Source: CAZPXZ01 sp965219495
GTDB lineage: Bacteria > Pseudomonadota > Alphaproteobacteria > Rhodobacterales > CAZPXZ01
Assembly (NCBI GenBank): GCA_965219495.1
Contig: OZ244777.1
Location: forward strand, 434,001 to 498,000
Reading direction: 5' to 3'
DNA: 64,000 bases
A program made the position numbers and the translations under genes. Under the pieces are notes generated by a model. That model saw only the letters and a list, made by a program, of their open reading frames with translations, had not been told where the DNA came from and searched no databases. This document shows positions 50,784 to 59,577 of the stretch, piece by piece. Each line of letters opens with the position of its first letter. Position 1 is the stretch's first letter.

Positions 50784-52937
50784 ATGCCACGCCGCTCACT
50801 TCTGTCGAATGCCTCACGCCAAGCCCTGTTCCGGATTCCGACCGAACCGGACGAATTGGTTCGGCGCTATCTTCTCACGCCTGCGGACCATGATCTTGTC
50901 CGCACGCGTCGCTGCCCGGAAAACCGGCTCGGTCTCGCCGTTCATGTTTCTCTGCTCAGGTATCCCGGTCTGGGCTGGAAGGAAGATAGCCTCTTGCCAG
51001 CCGAACTGGTGACCTGGTTGGGTGAGCAAATCCATGTCGATCCCGCTGCGCTTCAAGACTATGCCCGGCGATCAAACACCCGCCACGAGCATCATGCTCT
51101 TGCTCTGGACCATCTCGGTCTGGCGCCATTTGCCGCGGATCACATGGGGTTCGCGGCTGACATTGCCGCCAAGGCAGCATTCTCCACCGACCATGGCGCA
51201 AGGATTATCGAGGTGCTGATCGCGGAACTTCGGGAGCGCCGCCTGGTTCTCCCGAGCGTCAATACGCTGGAACGTCTCGCTTTGAAGGGCCGTGCCAGGG
51301 CGCGGCGGGAAGCGGCTATGGCACTCCATGACGCACTGACCGAGGAACAACGCGACCGCCTACAGGCGTTGCTTGCGAATGAGACGCCGCTCGGCCAGTC
51401 ACGCCTGACCTGGTTGCGAGGCTTTCCCATTTCGACCAGCCCCGCCAGCCTGCACGCCCTTATCGAACGACTGAGGTATCTGCGCGCACTCGATCTGCCC
51501 GAGGACCTCGGACAAAACCTCCATCCGGTCCGTCTGACCAAGTTCGCACGGGAAGGCGCGGTCGCACCCATCAGTTCGCTGAATGGCTTCGGATATCGTC
51601 GGCGCATCGCCACCCTGGCAGCGCAGATGATGGAATTGGCCGTCACGATCACCGACGCGGCTATCGCCATGTTTGAGCGCCTGACCGGTCAGATCTTCTC
51701 CCGGTCCCGCAACCGGCAGGATCAGAACTGGAGCACGGGGAAGGCTCGTGCCGGCAAGTTGATACAGCTGTTCGGAGAGACGATCGACACCATGCACAGG
51801 GCCCTCGAACTGGGGCAGGATCCGTTTGCCGCACTCGACGTGGAAATCGGTTGGCGCAAGCTCCTGGAACGAAGGGACGAGATTGCCGAGTTCGGCGAAT
51901 TGGCGACAAGCGATCCGTTGTCGCTCGCGTCTGATCGCTACGCTTACATGCGCAAGTTCGCGCCGGCCTTCCTCGAGGCATTCGAGTTCAATACACTGGA
52001 GGCGGGCGAAGAGTTGCAGGCTGCGATTGCCCTTCTCCGGGAGCACAACCTGAGCGGCAAGAGAAAGCTGCCTGACGATCTGCCCATGCCCTTCCCCGCA
52101 AAGCACTGGCGATCGCTGATCTTCGAAGACGGCCAACCCAAACGACGGGTCTACGAAACCGCCGTCATTGCCACCTTGCGTGACCGGCTGCGTGCCGGCG
52201 ATGTCTGGGTCGAGGGCAGCCGGGACTATCGACGTTTCGACAGCTACCTCATGCCGCGAGACAAGGCCGAGCCGGTGCTGAAGGATGCCGGCTTCGAGAC
52301 CGGTTTCGACATCTGGATCGAGGGGCGCCGAAAGCGTATGACGGACCGGCTCGATCACGTCGACGCCGCACTGAAGAATGACCGTCTGTCCGGTGTCCGG
52401 ATCGAGCGCGGTCGCCTGAAGATCACACCTCATGACGCGGTGACGCCAGCGGCGGCCCTGCGCCTGGACCGCGCCATCGACGCCGTGATGCCGCGCATTC
52501 GCATCACCGAACTGCTCTGGGAGGTCAACGCACGTACCGGATTCCTTGATGCCTTTGTCGATCTTCGATCCGGAGGAAAGCACCCCCAGCCCGCCGCAAT
52601 ACTCGCGGCGATCCTCGCCGGCGCCGTCAACCTGGGGCTTGAGCGGATGGCTCATGCCTCCACCCGGCTCAGCCATGCCCAGCTGATCTGGGCGCAAACC
52701 TGGTATCTTCGCTCGGAAACCTATTCGGACGCGCTCGCCCGGATCATTGATGCCCATCACGATCTGCCATTCGCGCAGAACTGGGGAGAGGCAGAGCGAA
52801 CATCATCCGACGGACAATTCTTCTCCGCCTATCGCGGCGGCGGAATGATTAACCCCAAGCACGGCCCCGATCCGGGATTGAAGATCTACTCGTTCCTGTC
52901 CGGCCAGTATGGCTCGGCTCGTTCCATTCCTCCGTGA
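50784..52937 (+). CDS. tnpA: Tn3-family transposase TnpA, N-terminal part of split gene (copy 2)
   Basis: 717 residues, identical to the copy 1 protein, with the first catalytic Asp in TSSDGQFF. The tandem GGCTC duplication at 52911-52920 shifts the frame after GQYGS. A family search with the repaired frame would read QYGSFHSSVIGATVGEAP. The preserved identity of both broken copies means either that the frameshift arose before the duplication, or that gene conversion spread it. Confidence 0.92.
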   Translation: MPRRSLLSNASRQALFRIPTEPDELVRRYLLTPADHDLVRTRRCPENRLGLAVHVSLLRYPGLGWKEDSLLPAELVTWLGEQIHVDPAALQDYARRSNTRHEHHALALDHLGLAPFAADHMGFAADIAAKAAFSTDHGARIIEVLIAELRERRLVLPSVNTLERLALKGRARARREAAMALHDALTEEQRDRLQALLANETPLGQSRLTWLRGFPISTSPASLHALIERLRYLRALDLPEDLGQNLHPVRLTKFAREGAVAPISSLNGFGYRRRIATLAAQMMELAVTITDAAIAMFERLTGQIFSRSRNRQDQNWSTGKARAGKLIQLFGETIDTMHRALELGQDPFAALDVEIGWRKLLERRDEIAEFGELATSDPLSLASDRYAYMRKFAPAFLEAFEFNTLEAGEELQAAIALLREHNLSGKRKLPDDLPMPFPAKHWRSLIFEDGQPKRRVYETAVIATLRDRLRAGDVWVEGSRDYRRFDSYLMPRDKAEPVLKDAGFETGFDIWIEGRRKRMTDRLDHVDAALKNDRLSGVRIERGRLKITPHDAVTPAAALRLDRAIDAVMPRIRITELLWEVNARTGFLDAFVDLRSGGKHPQPAAILAAILAGAVNLGLERMAHASTRLSHAQLIWAQTWYLRSETYSDALARIIDAHHDLPFAQNWGEAERTSSDGQFFSAYRGGGMINPKHGPDPGLKIYSFLSGQYGSARSIPP

Positions 52938-53743
52938 TCGGCGCGACGGTGGGCGAAGCACCCTTCGTTCTTGATGGAATCGTCGGCAATCCAACCACAT
53001 TCAATCCGCTGATCCATTATGCCGACACCGGCGGCGTATCAGACCATGTCTTCGCACTCTTCCACCTGCTGTGTCTGATATTCGCGCCGCGGCTTCGCGA
53101 TTTCCCGCATCGCCGCCTGGGGTACTTCGGCTCACCGAAGCAATGGCCGACGCTGGCGCCGATGATGGGAAGGCCAATAAACGAGGACGTCATCCGACAG
53201 CACTGGGGTGACGTGTTGCGGCTTGCCGCAAGTATCAGGGATGGTTCCCTGAAACCGTCCTCCATTCTTCGCAAGCTCGGCGCGTACCGGCAGCAAAACC
53301 GGCTCTATCTCGCGCTCGGCGAGATCGGCAGGATCGAGCGGTCGCTGTTCATGCTCGACTGGATCGAGAACCGCAACCTCCGCATGGAATGCCAGGCCGG
53401 CCTCAACAAGGGTGAATCCCGTCACTCTCTCGCCCGGGCCGTCTTCGCCCATTCCCAGGGTCGCATCCATGATCGATCGGACGCCGCGCAGCAGAAACGC
53501 GCCATGGCTCTCAACCTCGTCATCGCCGCCATCGTATTCTGGAACACGCTGTACATGGACAAGGCGACAGATCATCTCGGAATGACCGGCCAGATGCCCG
53601 ATCCAGGCCTGTTGCCCTTCACCTCACCACTTGGCTGGGAGCATATCATCCTGACAGGCAACTTCGACTGGCATTCTGGAGCAGCTGAGCGCAAAATCGC
53701 GCGGCCATTGCACCTCAACTTGAGCAAAAAACTGGCAGCCTGA
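52934..53743 (+). CDS. tnpA: Tn3-family transposase TnpA, C-terminal part of split gene (copy 2)
   Basis: 269 residues, identical to copy 1, with the second Asp (HYADTGGVSDHVF) and the Glu (NKGESRHSLARA) of the catalytic triad. Begins at a GTG overlapping the upstream TGA (GTGA at 52934-52937), an arrangement that permits translational coupling. I see no strong ribosome-binding site before the GTG. Confidence 0.9.
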   Translation: MIGATVGEAPFVLDGIVGNPTTFNPLIHYADTGGVSDHVFALFHLLCLIFAPRLRDFPHRRLGYFGSPKQWPTLAPMMGRPINEDVIRQHWGDVLRLAASIRDGSLKPSSILRKLGAYRQQNRLYLALGEIGRIERSLFMLDWIENRNLRMECQAGLNKGESRHSLARAVFAHSQGRIHDRSDAAQQKRAMALNLVIAAIVFWNTLYMDKATDHLGMTGQMPDPGLLPFTSPLGWEHIILTGNFDWHSGAAERKIARPLHLNLSKKLAA

Positions 53744-53813
53744 GCCAAAAATCGGGTGTTCGCGCGATGTTCTTCCTTAGCGTGGTTCTACGTACAAACT
53801 ATCCGATGGGGCC

Positions 53814-54130
53814 AGGTAACTCGCCGCCACCCGCGGAACCGGCGCCCATGTCCGACTGATGCGGTGCCTCGAGCGCGTCGACCTGCCGGTGCTGGATGAC
53901 GGGGACTGCAGCCGTGCTCGTCCGAAAACCGAGGGGACATCTGCGAGACCGTCGAATCCCGCAGGCGCCGCGCCTCGGTGCTAATCCCCCGACAGGTCCG
54001 GCTGCAACCCTGACTTGGAACACTCGGCGAAGGCACTATCGCCGTTGCCATCCTCGACCGACTGGTGCATTACGCGTACCGGATCAATCTCGCCGGGGCG
54101 TCCACGCGGCGCATGGCGGAGACCCCCAGA
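53814..54130 (+). pseudogene. IstB-type ATPase of IS21 family, decayed
   Basis: Three frames together give IstB segments in order: ATRGTGAHVRLMRCLERVDL then PVLDDGD (Walker B), DICETVESRRRRASVLIPRQ, and GTIAVAILDRLVHYAYRINL with AGASTRR (the C-terminal AILDRL motif). Frameshifts separate them and the N-terminal Walker A part is missing, removed by Tn3 copy 2. IstB normally assists IS21 transposition as an AAA+ ATPase. Confidence 0.7.
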
Positions 54131-54513
54131 CAAGGCAAGGACGCCAGTGCGAGCGGCCGCAAGGTGCTCGAAGGCCGTTTCTGCGGCGCTTTCGGCGCTG
54201 TGCTGCGCAGGATCATGATTCGAGCCGGCGCGGCAAACCGGCGACTCGGCAGGCGCGACGGACTCTTGCGGTCCCGTGTGTGCCGCCCCCGCGCAACTCC
54301 CATTGAAACCCGGGCGGACGTCGCCTACGCTCGGTCTGTCCGGGGCCTCCCTCGGCTCCGCTAGGAGCCTTCGGCGCCCTTTCCGTTCACAGCAAAAAGA
54401 AGGCCTCCATCGCATCTGGTCAAATAGGACGAATCGTTCAAGCGCAAGATGAACTTCGTTCAAGCGTCACCAGATTTCCGTTCGAATGCGCAAGAATTAT
54501 GCATCCGTCACCC
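53814..54513 (+). mobile_element. IS21-family remnant, right part
   Basis: Starts where Tn3 copy 2 cut into istB and runs to the right terminal repeats. At 54440-54510 three 22-base units ending in TTGAACG-type sequence (read on the minus strand) correspond to the repeats of the other IS21 remnant. 54256-54513 is homologous to 23208-23436, including the shared CCCATTGAAACCCGGGCGGA. Confidence 0.7.
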
Positions 54514-55281
54514 GCAAGTGGTAGTGAGCGCTCCGCGCTTGGACAACGGGAAACAGGTAGCAGTCATGAGGTTGTGGAGGTTCCGACTGGCATCAACTTG
54601 TACCGAGCGATACGTCAAGCAATCGTCTCATTGCAGTTCGCTCCCGGACAGCAACTGTCCGAAAATGAACTTGCGAGACGGTTCCATGCAAGCCGAACTC
54701 CCATTCGGGATGCGTTGAAACGTCTTGAGCGAGAAGAACTCGTAATTATTTCTCCTCGCAGAAAGACAACCGTTACCAAATTGGATCTAGCCACCTTTCG
54801 TCAGTTCGTAATTGCGCGTGAAGCCTTGGAAAGCACTGCGGCGCAAATGGCGGCACGGCAGACACGACCCAAGCGGCAATCACTGATTTCCAGCGCAACC
54901 GAACTTGCCGCACATATCGACAAGAGCGACGACTCTGCCTTCCTTGCCTGCGACCGTCGGTTTCACTTGCAAATCATGCGTATCGCCGACATGGAAAAGG
55001 TGCATGAGATCGTTGAGAGCCTGCGCGGGCTAACCGACCGAATACGGTTCGCTCATATGATGTATCTGGCCACATATGACAGAGCGAGTGTCGTGCGGCA
55101 ACACAGAGAAATCGCCGAGGCCATCGCGATGGGTGACGTCAACGCGGCGGGAACTGCGATGCATACGCATATCCTGTCTGTTCTTGAACGCGTTGTGCAA
55201 TTGGCCAGGATGCGCCCCGACCTGTTTAGCGCAAATTTGAAAGACGAGCTCGGCAGGCTGGAGGATAGTTGGCGAAAGTGA
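54499..55281 (+). CDS. GntR/FCD-family transcriptional regulator
   Basis: 260 residues. After about 30 unusual residues the winged helix is normal: INLYRAIRQAIVSLQFAPGQ, LSENELARRFHASRTPIRDA and LKRLEREELVIISP. The FCD effector domain follows, with DRRFHLQIMRIADM and the metal ligand pattern D...H...H (VVRQHREI, HTHIL). The first possible ATG lies in the terminal TGCA of the IS21 remnant, so the present N-terminus was made or trimmed by that insertion. It converges on the beta-hydroxyacid dehydrogenase gene and is the likely regulator of the operon to its right. Confidence 0.87.
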   Translation: MHPSPASGSERSALGQRETGSSHEVVEVPTGINLYRAIRQAIVSLQFAPGQQLSENELARRFHASRTPIRDALKRLEREELVIISPRRKTTVTKLDLATFRQFVIAREALESTAAQMAARQTRPKRQSLISSATELAAHIDKSDDSAFLACDRRFHLQIMRIADMEKVHEIVESLRGLTDRIRFAHMMYLATYDRASVVRQHREIAEAIAMGDVNAAGTAMHTHILSVLERVVQLARMRPDLFSANLKDELGRLEDSWRK

Positions 55282-55377
55282 GGACCATCCGCAAACGTGC
55301 TATTCGAAGCTCCAGTGTCGGGACAAGAAGGCGAAAGCGGGACTCGCTACCGGTTTCTGCCGACCGTGTTCACGCAA

Positions 55378-56274
55378 TTATTCGTGCTCCGCAAGCCGGG
55401 CCGCAAATCCGGCCTGATCTTCACGATGCTTCAGGACCGCGGAAAAATCGAGATCAGGATAGGCATCGACGACTTCTGACAGAACCTCCAGCGTCGCGGC
55501 ACCGACGGGCGCTGGAATATGGTAGGACTCTGCCAACCCCATCGCGAGTCGCTGATCCTTGAGGGCAAGCGGGCTCCTGAACCCTGGAGAAAACTCGCCC
55601 TTGAACGCGTTGGCGGGAAGCGTTTCCAGCAACATCTTGTTGAAGGTGCCTGTTTTTCTCACGGTTTCCAGTACGGTTTCAAGCGTAAGTCCCGATTTAA
55701 GGGCAATTCCTAGCGCCTCCACCGCGACAGCGAGTATACCGTTGGCAAGGAAGTTGTTGGTGAGTTTTGCTGCTGAACCGTTTCCCAGCGGTCCGCAGTA
55801 AATCGAAAACTCCGAAATCGCGTTCAATACCGGTCGCACGCGCTCAATGGCGGCTGGATTTCCCCCCAGCATCAGGAGCGATTTTCCTTGCCAGGCCATC
55901 TCGAGGGTACGTGCTACGGGTGCGTCGATCATCTCCATGCCTCGTTGCACGAAAGCCGACCCGATTCTTCGCGTGGAATGCGGATCAATCGTGCTCATGT
56001 CGATGTAGACTGAATTCACCGCCATGGATTCGATGATTCCGCTTTTTCCAAGCGCAACGGCCTCGACATCGGGAGCATCCGGAAGAACGGTAATAACAAC
56101 TTCGCCGAATTCCGCTGCTTCGGAGACAGAGTTGCCAATGACGCCACCATCCTCGGCAAATTTCTTCAATTGCTCCCGGTTTAGATCGAATCCCTTCACA
56201 CTGTGTCCGCCGCGGACAGCATTGACGGCAAGCGGGCGGCCAAGATTGCCAAGGCCGATGAATCCAATTCTCAT
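55378..56274 (-). CDS. Beta-hydroxyacid dehydrogenase (3-hydroxyisobutyrate dehydrogenase-like)
   Basis: 298 residues from the ATG at 56274 (MRIGFIGLGNLG), preceded by GGAGAGG; an in-frame start 30 bases upstream is less likely. The cofactor motif is GFIGLGNLG, the catalytic Lys sits in GNGSAAKLTNNF near residue 170. The substrate loop, usually DAPVSGG, reads DAPVARTL here, so the acid oxidised may differ from known members. It is the last gene of the second sugar operon and probably oxidises a hydroxyacid formed in that pathway. Confidence 0.88.
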   Translation of the reverse strand: MRIGFIGLGNLGRPLAVNAVRGGHSVKGFDLNREQLKKFAEDGGVIGNSVSEAAEFGEVVITVLPDAPDVEAVALGKSGIIESMAVNSVYIDMSTIDPHSTRRIGSAFVQRGMEMIDAPVARTLEMAWQGKSLLMLGGNPAAIERVRPVLNAISEFSIYCGPLGNGSAAKLTNNFLANGILAVAVEALGIALKSGLTLETVLETVRKTGTFNKMLLETLPANAFKGEFSPGFRSPLALKDQRLAMGLAESYHIPAPVGAATLEVLSEVVDAYPDLDFSAVLKHREDQAGFAARLAEHE

Positions 56275-56509
56275 GATCGTTACCTCTCCGTCGGAGATTT
56301 CCACCAGCCGTTGCCAACCTGACAGTGTCGGCGACCTCCAAGCCCAGCGTACCTGAAAGTGTCATTGGCGCCTGATGCGCCAAGCGATTGGAGATCGGTG
56401 GCGGCGCGGGGCGAATCATCCAACACTTTGATACGCGATGTCCATTTCTTGAGCGCGAACGCGGACCGCGTTGAGAGCGACACGCTCCACGCGGCGCAAC
56501 GATGCTGCG
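56275..56509. other. Spacer in second sugar operon
   Basis: 235 bases between the aldo/keto reductase and dehydrogenase genes, with no recognisable gene. Confidence 0.3.
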
Positions 56510-57559
56510 CTACCGCACCAGATTCCCGTGGTTCTGCCCCGGTATTTCCGGCACATGCGCTTCAATAAATCCTTCAGATCGCAGATGGTCCCAAAACGTC
56601 GACGGGATCGGAACATTCATGAATTCGACATTCTCGGAGACTTCCCGAGGGGCCGCCGCTCCGGCGATCACTGTACTGACAGCAGGATGCCTCAATGGGA
56701 ACTGAAGCGCAGCCGCCTGCATCGGAACGTCGTGAGTTTCGCAAATGGTTTCCAGATGCTTGACTCGGTCGATGATTTCTGGTGTTGCGGCTGCGTAATT
56801 GTATCTTGCGCCTGCAATCGTTCCAGTGGCAAGAATTCCGGAATTGTACGGTCCGCCCAGAATAACACCGACGCTTCGTGCAACGCATCTTGGCAGCAAC
56901 TCGGTTTGAGCGCTTTGGTCGAGCAGCGTGTATCTGCCGGCCAGCAACAGGCAGTCGATTTCGGTTGCCTCCAGAAACCGGTTGCACCAGGAAACATCGT
57001 TCAACCCGACGCCGATTGCCCTTACATCGCCGTTGCTGCGCAATTCGCAGAGTGCGCGGTAGGCACCCTCCAATGCCCTCTCGAACCAACGCCAGGTGCT
57101 GTCTTCGTTTCCGTGCGTAAACGCGTCCACGTCATGAATCAGCAGGATATCCACAGGCCCCACACCAAGGCGCGCCAGGGACTGTTCGTAGGATCGCATT
57201 GCTCCATCATAGCTATAGTCGAACTCCGGTCGAAAACGCAGGCCTCCGAGCCTCAATCCGTCGGTGGGTTCGCCGGAGCGCAACGGCGCCAGGCATCGCC
57301 CAACCTTGGTGGAGATCAAGTACGTGTCTCGTGGCATGTTGCGCAGGACATGTCCGCACCGGTGTTCACTGCGCCCATATCCATAGTAGGGCGAGGTATC
57401 GAACAGCTCTAGACCGGCATTATAGGCCTCCAGGACTGTGGCGTTTGCATTCCTTTCCGAAATCGACTTGTCAAAGCCTCCCAGCGAAGCGCCGCCGAAT
57501 CCCAGCGCCGTAACTTCGAGGCCGGTCTTGCCAAGCTTCCGCCGGGCCAAAGCCGTCAC
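56510..57559 (-). CDS. Aldo/keto reductase (aldose 1-dehydrogenase-like)
   Basis: 349 residues, longer than typical AKRs and in the size class of L-fucose/D-threo-aldose dehydrogenases and pyridoxal 4-dehydrogenase. Motifs: ALGFGGASLGGF at the N-terminus, FDTSPYYGYGRSEHRCGHVL with catalytic Asp and Tyr, ISTKVGR with Lys, LLIHDVD with His. It likely oxidises a free sugar at C1 to the lactone. About 100 bases separate it from the dioxygenase gene on the same strand. Confidence 0.88.
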   Translation of the reverse strand: MTALARRKLGKTGLEVTALGFGGASLGGFDKSISERNANATVLEAYNAGLELFDTSPYYGYGRSEHRCGHVLRNMPRDTYLISTKVGRCLAPLRSGEPTDGLRLGGLRFRPEFDYSYDGAMRSYEQSLARLGVGPVDILLIHDVDAFTHGNEDSTWRWFERALEGAYRALCELRSNGDVRAIGVGLNDVSWCNRFLEATEIDCLLLAGRYTLLDQSAQTELLPRCVARSVGVILGGPYNSGILATGTIAGARYNYAAATPEIIDRVKHLETICETHDVPMQAAALQFPLRHPAVSTVIAGAAAPREVSENVEFMNVPIPSTFWDHLRSEGFIEAHVPEIPGQNHGNLVR

Positions 57560-57656
57560 GATCCGGCGTTCGATATTTCAGGCGACTTCATGAATTCGGC
57601 ACCTTCCATGAGAGGGGTCGGCAATGCACTTGCGGATGCTGCCGTCGATTCCGGAT

Positions 57657-58469
57657 TCAATGACCTGCAGCGAACTTGTGGACTTCCGCCGACAACGCCA
57701 GCGCCCAAGGTTCGTAGTCATTGACTGGAATCGCATCAGCCTTGAAATGACCATGGGAATCCTTACCGCGCACCAGCAGTGCGCTGTCTGCGGTTGAAGC
57801 AACCGGCCGCACATGGGAAGCGATGTAGCGAACGGCAACGCCGTATCGGGGGTGCGAGCTGCGGTTCGGGGCCGAACCGTGCACCAACCTACCGTGGTGC
57901 AATGAAAATTGACCGGGTTGAAGTAGTACGCTGACTGCTGCTTCATCGTCCACGGAATTCTGGACGACTTGCCCCCGCGCCAGCATATTGTGTTCGGCGC
58001 GTGTATCTGCATGCGGCAACAACCCGCCCACGTGCGAACCCGGAACAAAACGCATTGCGCCTGACTCGACGGTTGCGGGCGACAAGGCAAGCCAAGCTGT
58101 TACAATGTCTTGGGGTTCAAGGCCCCAGTAAGTTGCATCCTGATGCCAAGAAACGTATGCCGGATCGTTGGCTTCCTTCAGGAACAAGCCCGTGCTCCAG
58201 CAAAGTATCTCGGGACCGAGCACCACTTCGACGGCATCAAGTATTTCCGGTCGGCGGACGATTTCGAGCAAGGCCAGACACAGCAGGTGCGATTTCGACT
58301 TGACTATTTCGCGAAACGGCCGCCCTGTCGGATTTGCTGCCCTGAAGGAATCGATCCGTCGACGGTAGCCGTGCGCCTCTTCCGGAGTCATAGCTGTCAG
58401 CGGATACAGGAATCCGTCGCGCTCGTAACGGGCGGTTGCGCCGTTGAGTTCATTGGCCCTTGTCATCAA
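57657..58469 (-). CDS. Phytanoyl-CoA dioxygenase family protein
   Basis: 270 residues of the Fe(II)/2-oxoglutarate oxygenase family. The metal triad HxD...H is seen in YVSWHQDATYWGL and LHHGRLVHGSAPNRSSHPR, with the 2-oxoglutarate Arg about ten residues after the second His. The family hydroxylates varied substrates. Its stop is separate but its start overlaps the stop of the ATPase gene by four bases (ATGA), showing that it belongs to the transport operon and may act on the imported compound. Confidence 0.88.
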   Translation of the reverse strand: MMTRANELNGATARYERDGFLYPLTAMTPEEAHGYRRRIDSFRAANPTGRPFREIVKSKSHLLCLALLEIVRRPEILDAVEVVLGPEILCWSTGLFLKEANDPAYVSWHQDATYWGLEPQDIVTAWLALSPATVESGAMRFVPGSHVGGLLPHADTRAEHNMLARGQVVQNSVDDEAAVSVLLQPGQFSLHHGRLVHGSAPNRSSHPRYGVAVRYIASHVRPVASTADSALLVRGKDSHGHFKADAIPVNDYEPWALALSAEVHKFAAGH

Positions 58470-59539
58470 ATTCTCTCCCTCGTTTTCTCGTCAAAGTAAT
58501 GCGTACTCGCCGGGTCCGGACGCACCCAAACATGTTCGCCCAATCCCTGCCATTCGCCCTTTTCAACAGAGGCGCACAACCTGCTTTCTCCCACGCGAAC
58601 AAAGATAAAGGTCTCCACGCCGGTATGTTCGATAAATTCGATTTCTGCCGACAGGGCATCGGGTTTGGACTGATCGACAATTTTCAGATCTCTGGGGCGA
58701 AATCCGACCACGATGCGGCGTGACTGAATCTTCATGCCGGGCGGTCCCCTGAAAACAATCCCGTCACGCGTCTCGACAACCTGCCCCGTACCACGCGTTT
58801 GGACCGCGCCCGTGACCATATTCATTGACGGAGAGCCGATGAAACCTGCTACAAAAGTGTTTACCGGAGTCTCATAGACCTCAAGTGGCGTACCGACCTG
58901 TTCGATCTTGCCCTCCCGCATGACCACCATCCGGTCCGCCATCGTCATCGCCTCGACTTGGTCATGAGTTACATAGACGAATGTCGTGTCCAGCCGCCTG
59001 TGCAGGGCCTTCACTTCCGTGCGCATCTCCACGCGTAGCAAAGCGTCGAGGTTTGAAAGCGGTTCGTCGAACAGGAAGACTCTTGGCGTGCGAACGATTG
59101 CCCGCCCCATTGCAACGCGCTGTCGCTGCCCCCCGGACAGTTGTTTTGGATAACGGGCCAGGAAGTCCGTCAAGCCCAGGAGTCCCGCCGCCCATCCGAC
59201 CCGGCGTTCGATCTCCGATTTCGCCATGTTGCGAGCCTTCAGTCCGAATGCCATATTTTGATGCACCGTCATATGCGGATACAGGGCATAGTTCTGAAAT
59301 ACCATCGCGACGTCTCGGATTTTTGGGGCCAAGTCGGTGACATCCCTGCCGTCGAAACGGATGAACCCTTCCGTCACTTCCTCAAGACCGGCCATCATGC
59401 GCAACAGCGTGGATTTCCCGCAACCGGACGGCCCGACCAAGACCACGAATTCGCGATCCGGAATTTCGAGATCGAGATTGTGTATTACCTCCTCCGCGCC
59501 GTAGGACTTGCAGACCTGCTCTACATCGATTGTGGCCAT
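58466..59539 (-). CDS. Sugar ABC transporter ATP-binding protein (UgpC/MalK type)
   Basis: 357 residues with Walker A GPSGCGKST at 36-44, LSGGQRQRVAMGRA, VFLFDEPLSNLDALLR, YVTHDQVEAMTMADR, and a C-terminal TOBE region. Same architecture as the ATPase at 43567 but clearly diverged, so the two transporters are independent rather than a recent duplication. It lies between the permease genes and the dioxygenase gene. Confidence 0.95.
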   Translation of the reverse strand: MATIDVEQVCKSYGAEEVIHNLDLEIPDREFVVLVGPSGCGKSTLLRMMAGLEEVTEGFIRFDGRDVTDLAPKIRDVAMVFQNYALYPHMTVHQNMAFGLKARNMAKSEIERRVGWAAGLLGLTDFLARYPKQLSGGQRQRVAMGRAIVRTPRVFLFDEPLSNLDALLRVEMRTEVKALHRRLDTTFVYVTHDQVEAMTMADRMVVMREGKIEQVGTPLEVYETPVNTFVAGFIGSPSMNMVTGAVQTRGTGQVVETRDGIVFRGPPGMKIQSRRIVVGFRPRDLKIVDQSKPDALSAEIEFIEHTGVETFIFVRVGESRLCASVEKGEWQGLGEHVWVRPDPASTHYFDEKTRERI

Positions 59540-59577
59540 GTTTTGCCCTTCCCTTCAGTGCAGACCCTTTGGTGTTG

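Larger units (their letters stand above)
50010..53813 (+). mobile_element. Tn3-family transposon, copy 2 (3804 bp, inverted)
   Basis: Same length and encoded proteins as copy 1 but in opposite orientation, with 45-base terminal repeats at 50010-50054 and 53769-53813. Flanks are AGGAA on the left and AGGTA on the right, four of five identical, so this copy may have inserted here with a duplication that later changed by one base. Left neighbour is a truncated DUF4338 gene, right neighbour an istB relic. Confidence 0.95.

Noticed and set aside
52911..52937. Programmed ribosomal frameshift in tnpA
   Set aside because: There is no slippery heptamer at the site; the break is a clean 5-base tandem duplication. 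Reinitiation at the GTGA overlap remains open.
27732..53813. Composite transposon with target duplication around the whole 26-kb segment
   Set aside because: The outer flanks TCATA (left) and AGGTA (right) do not match.
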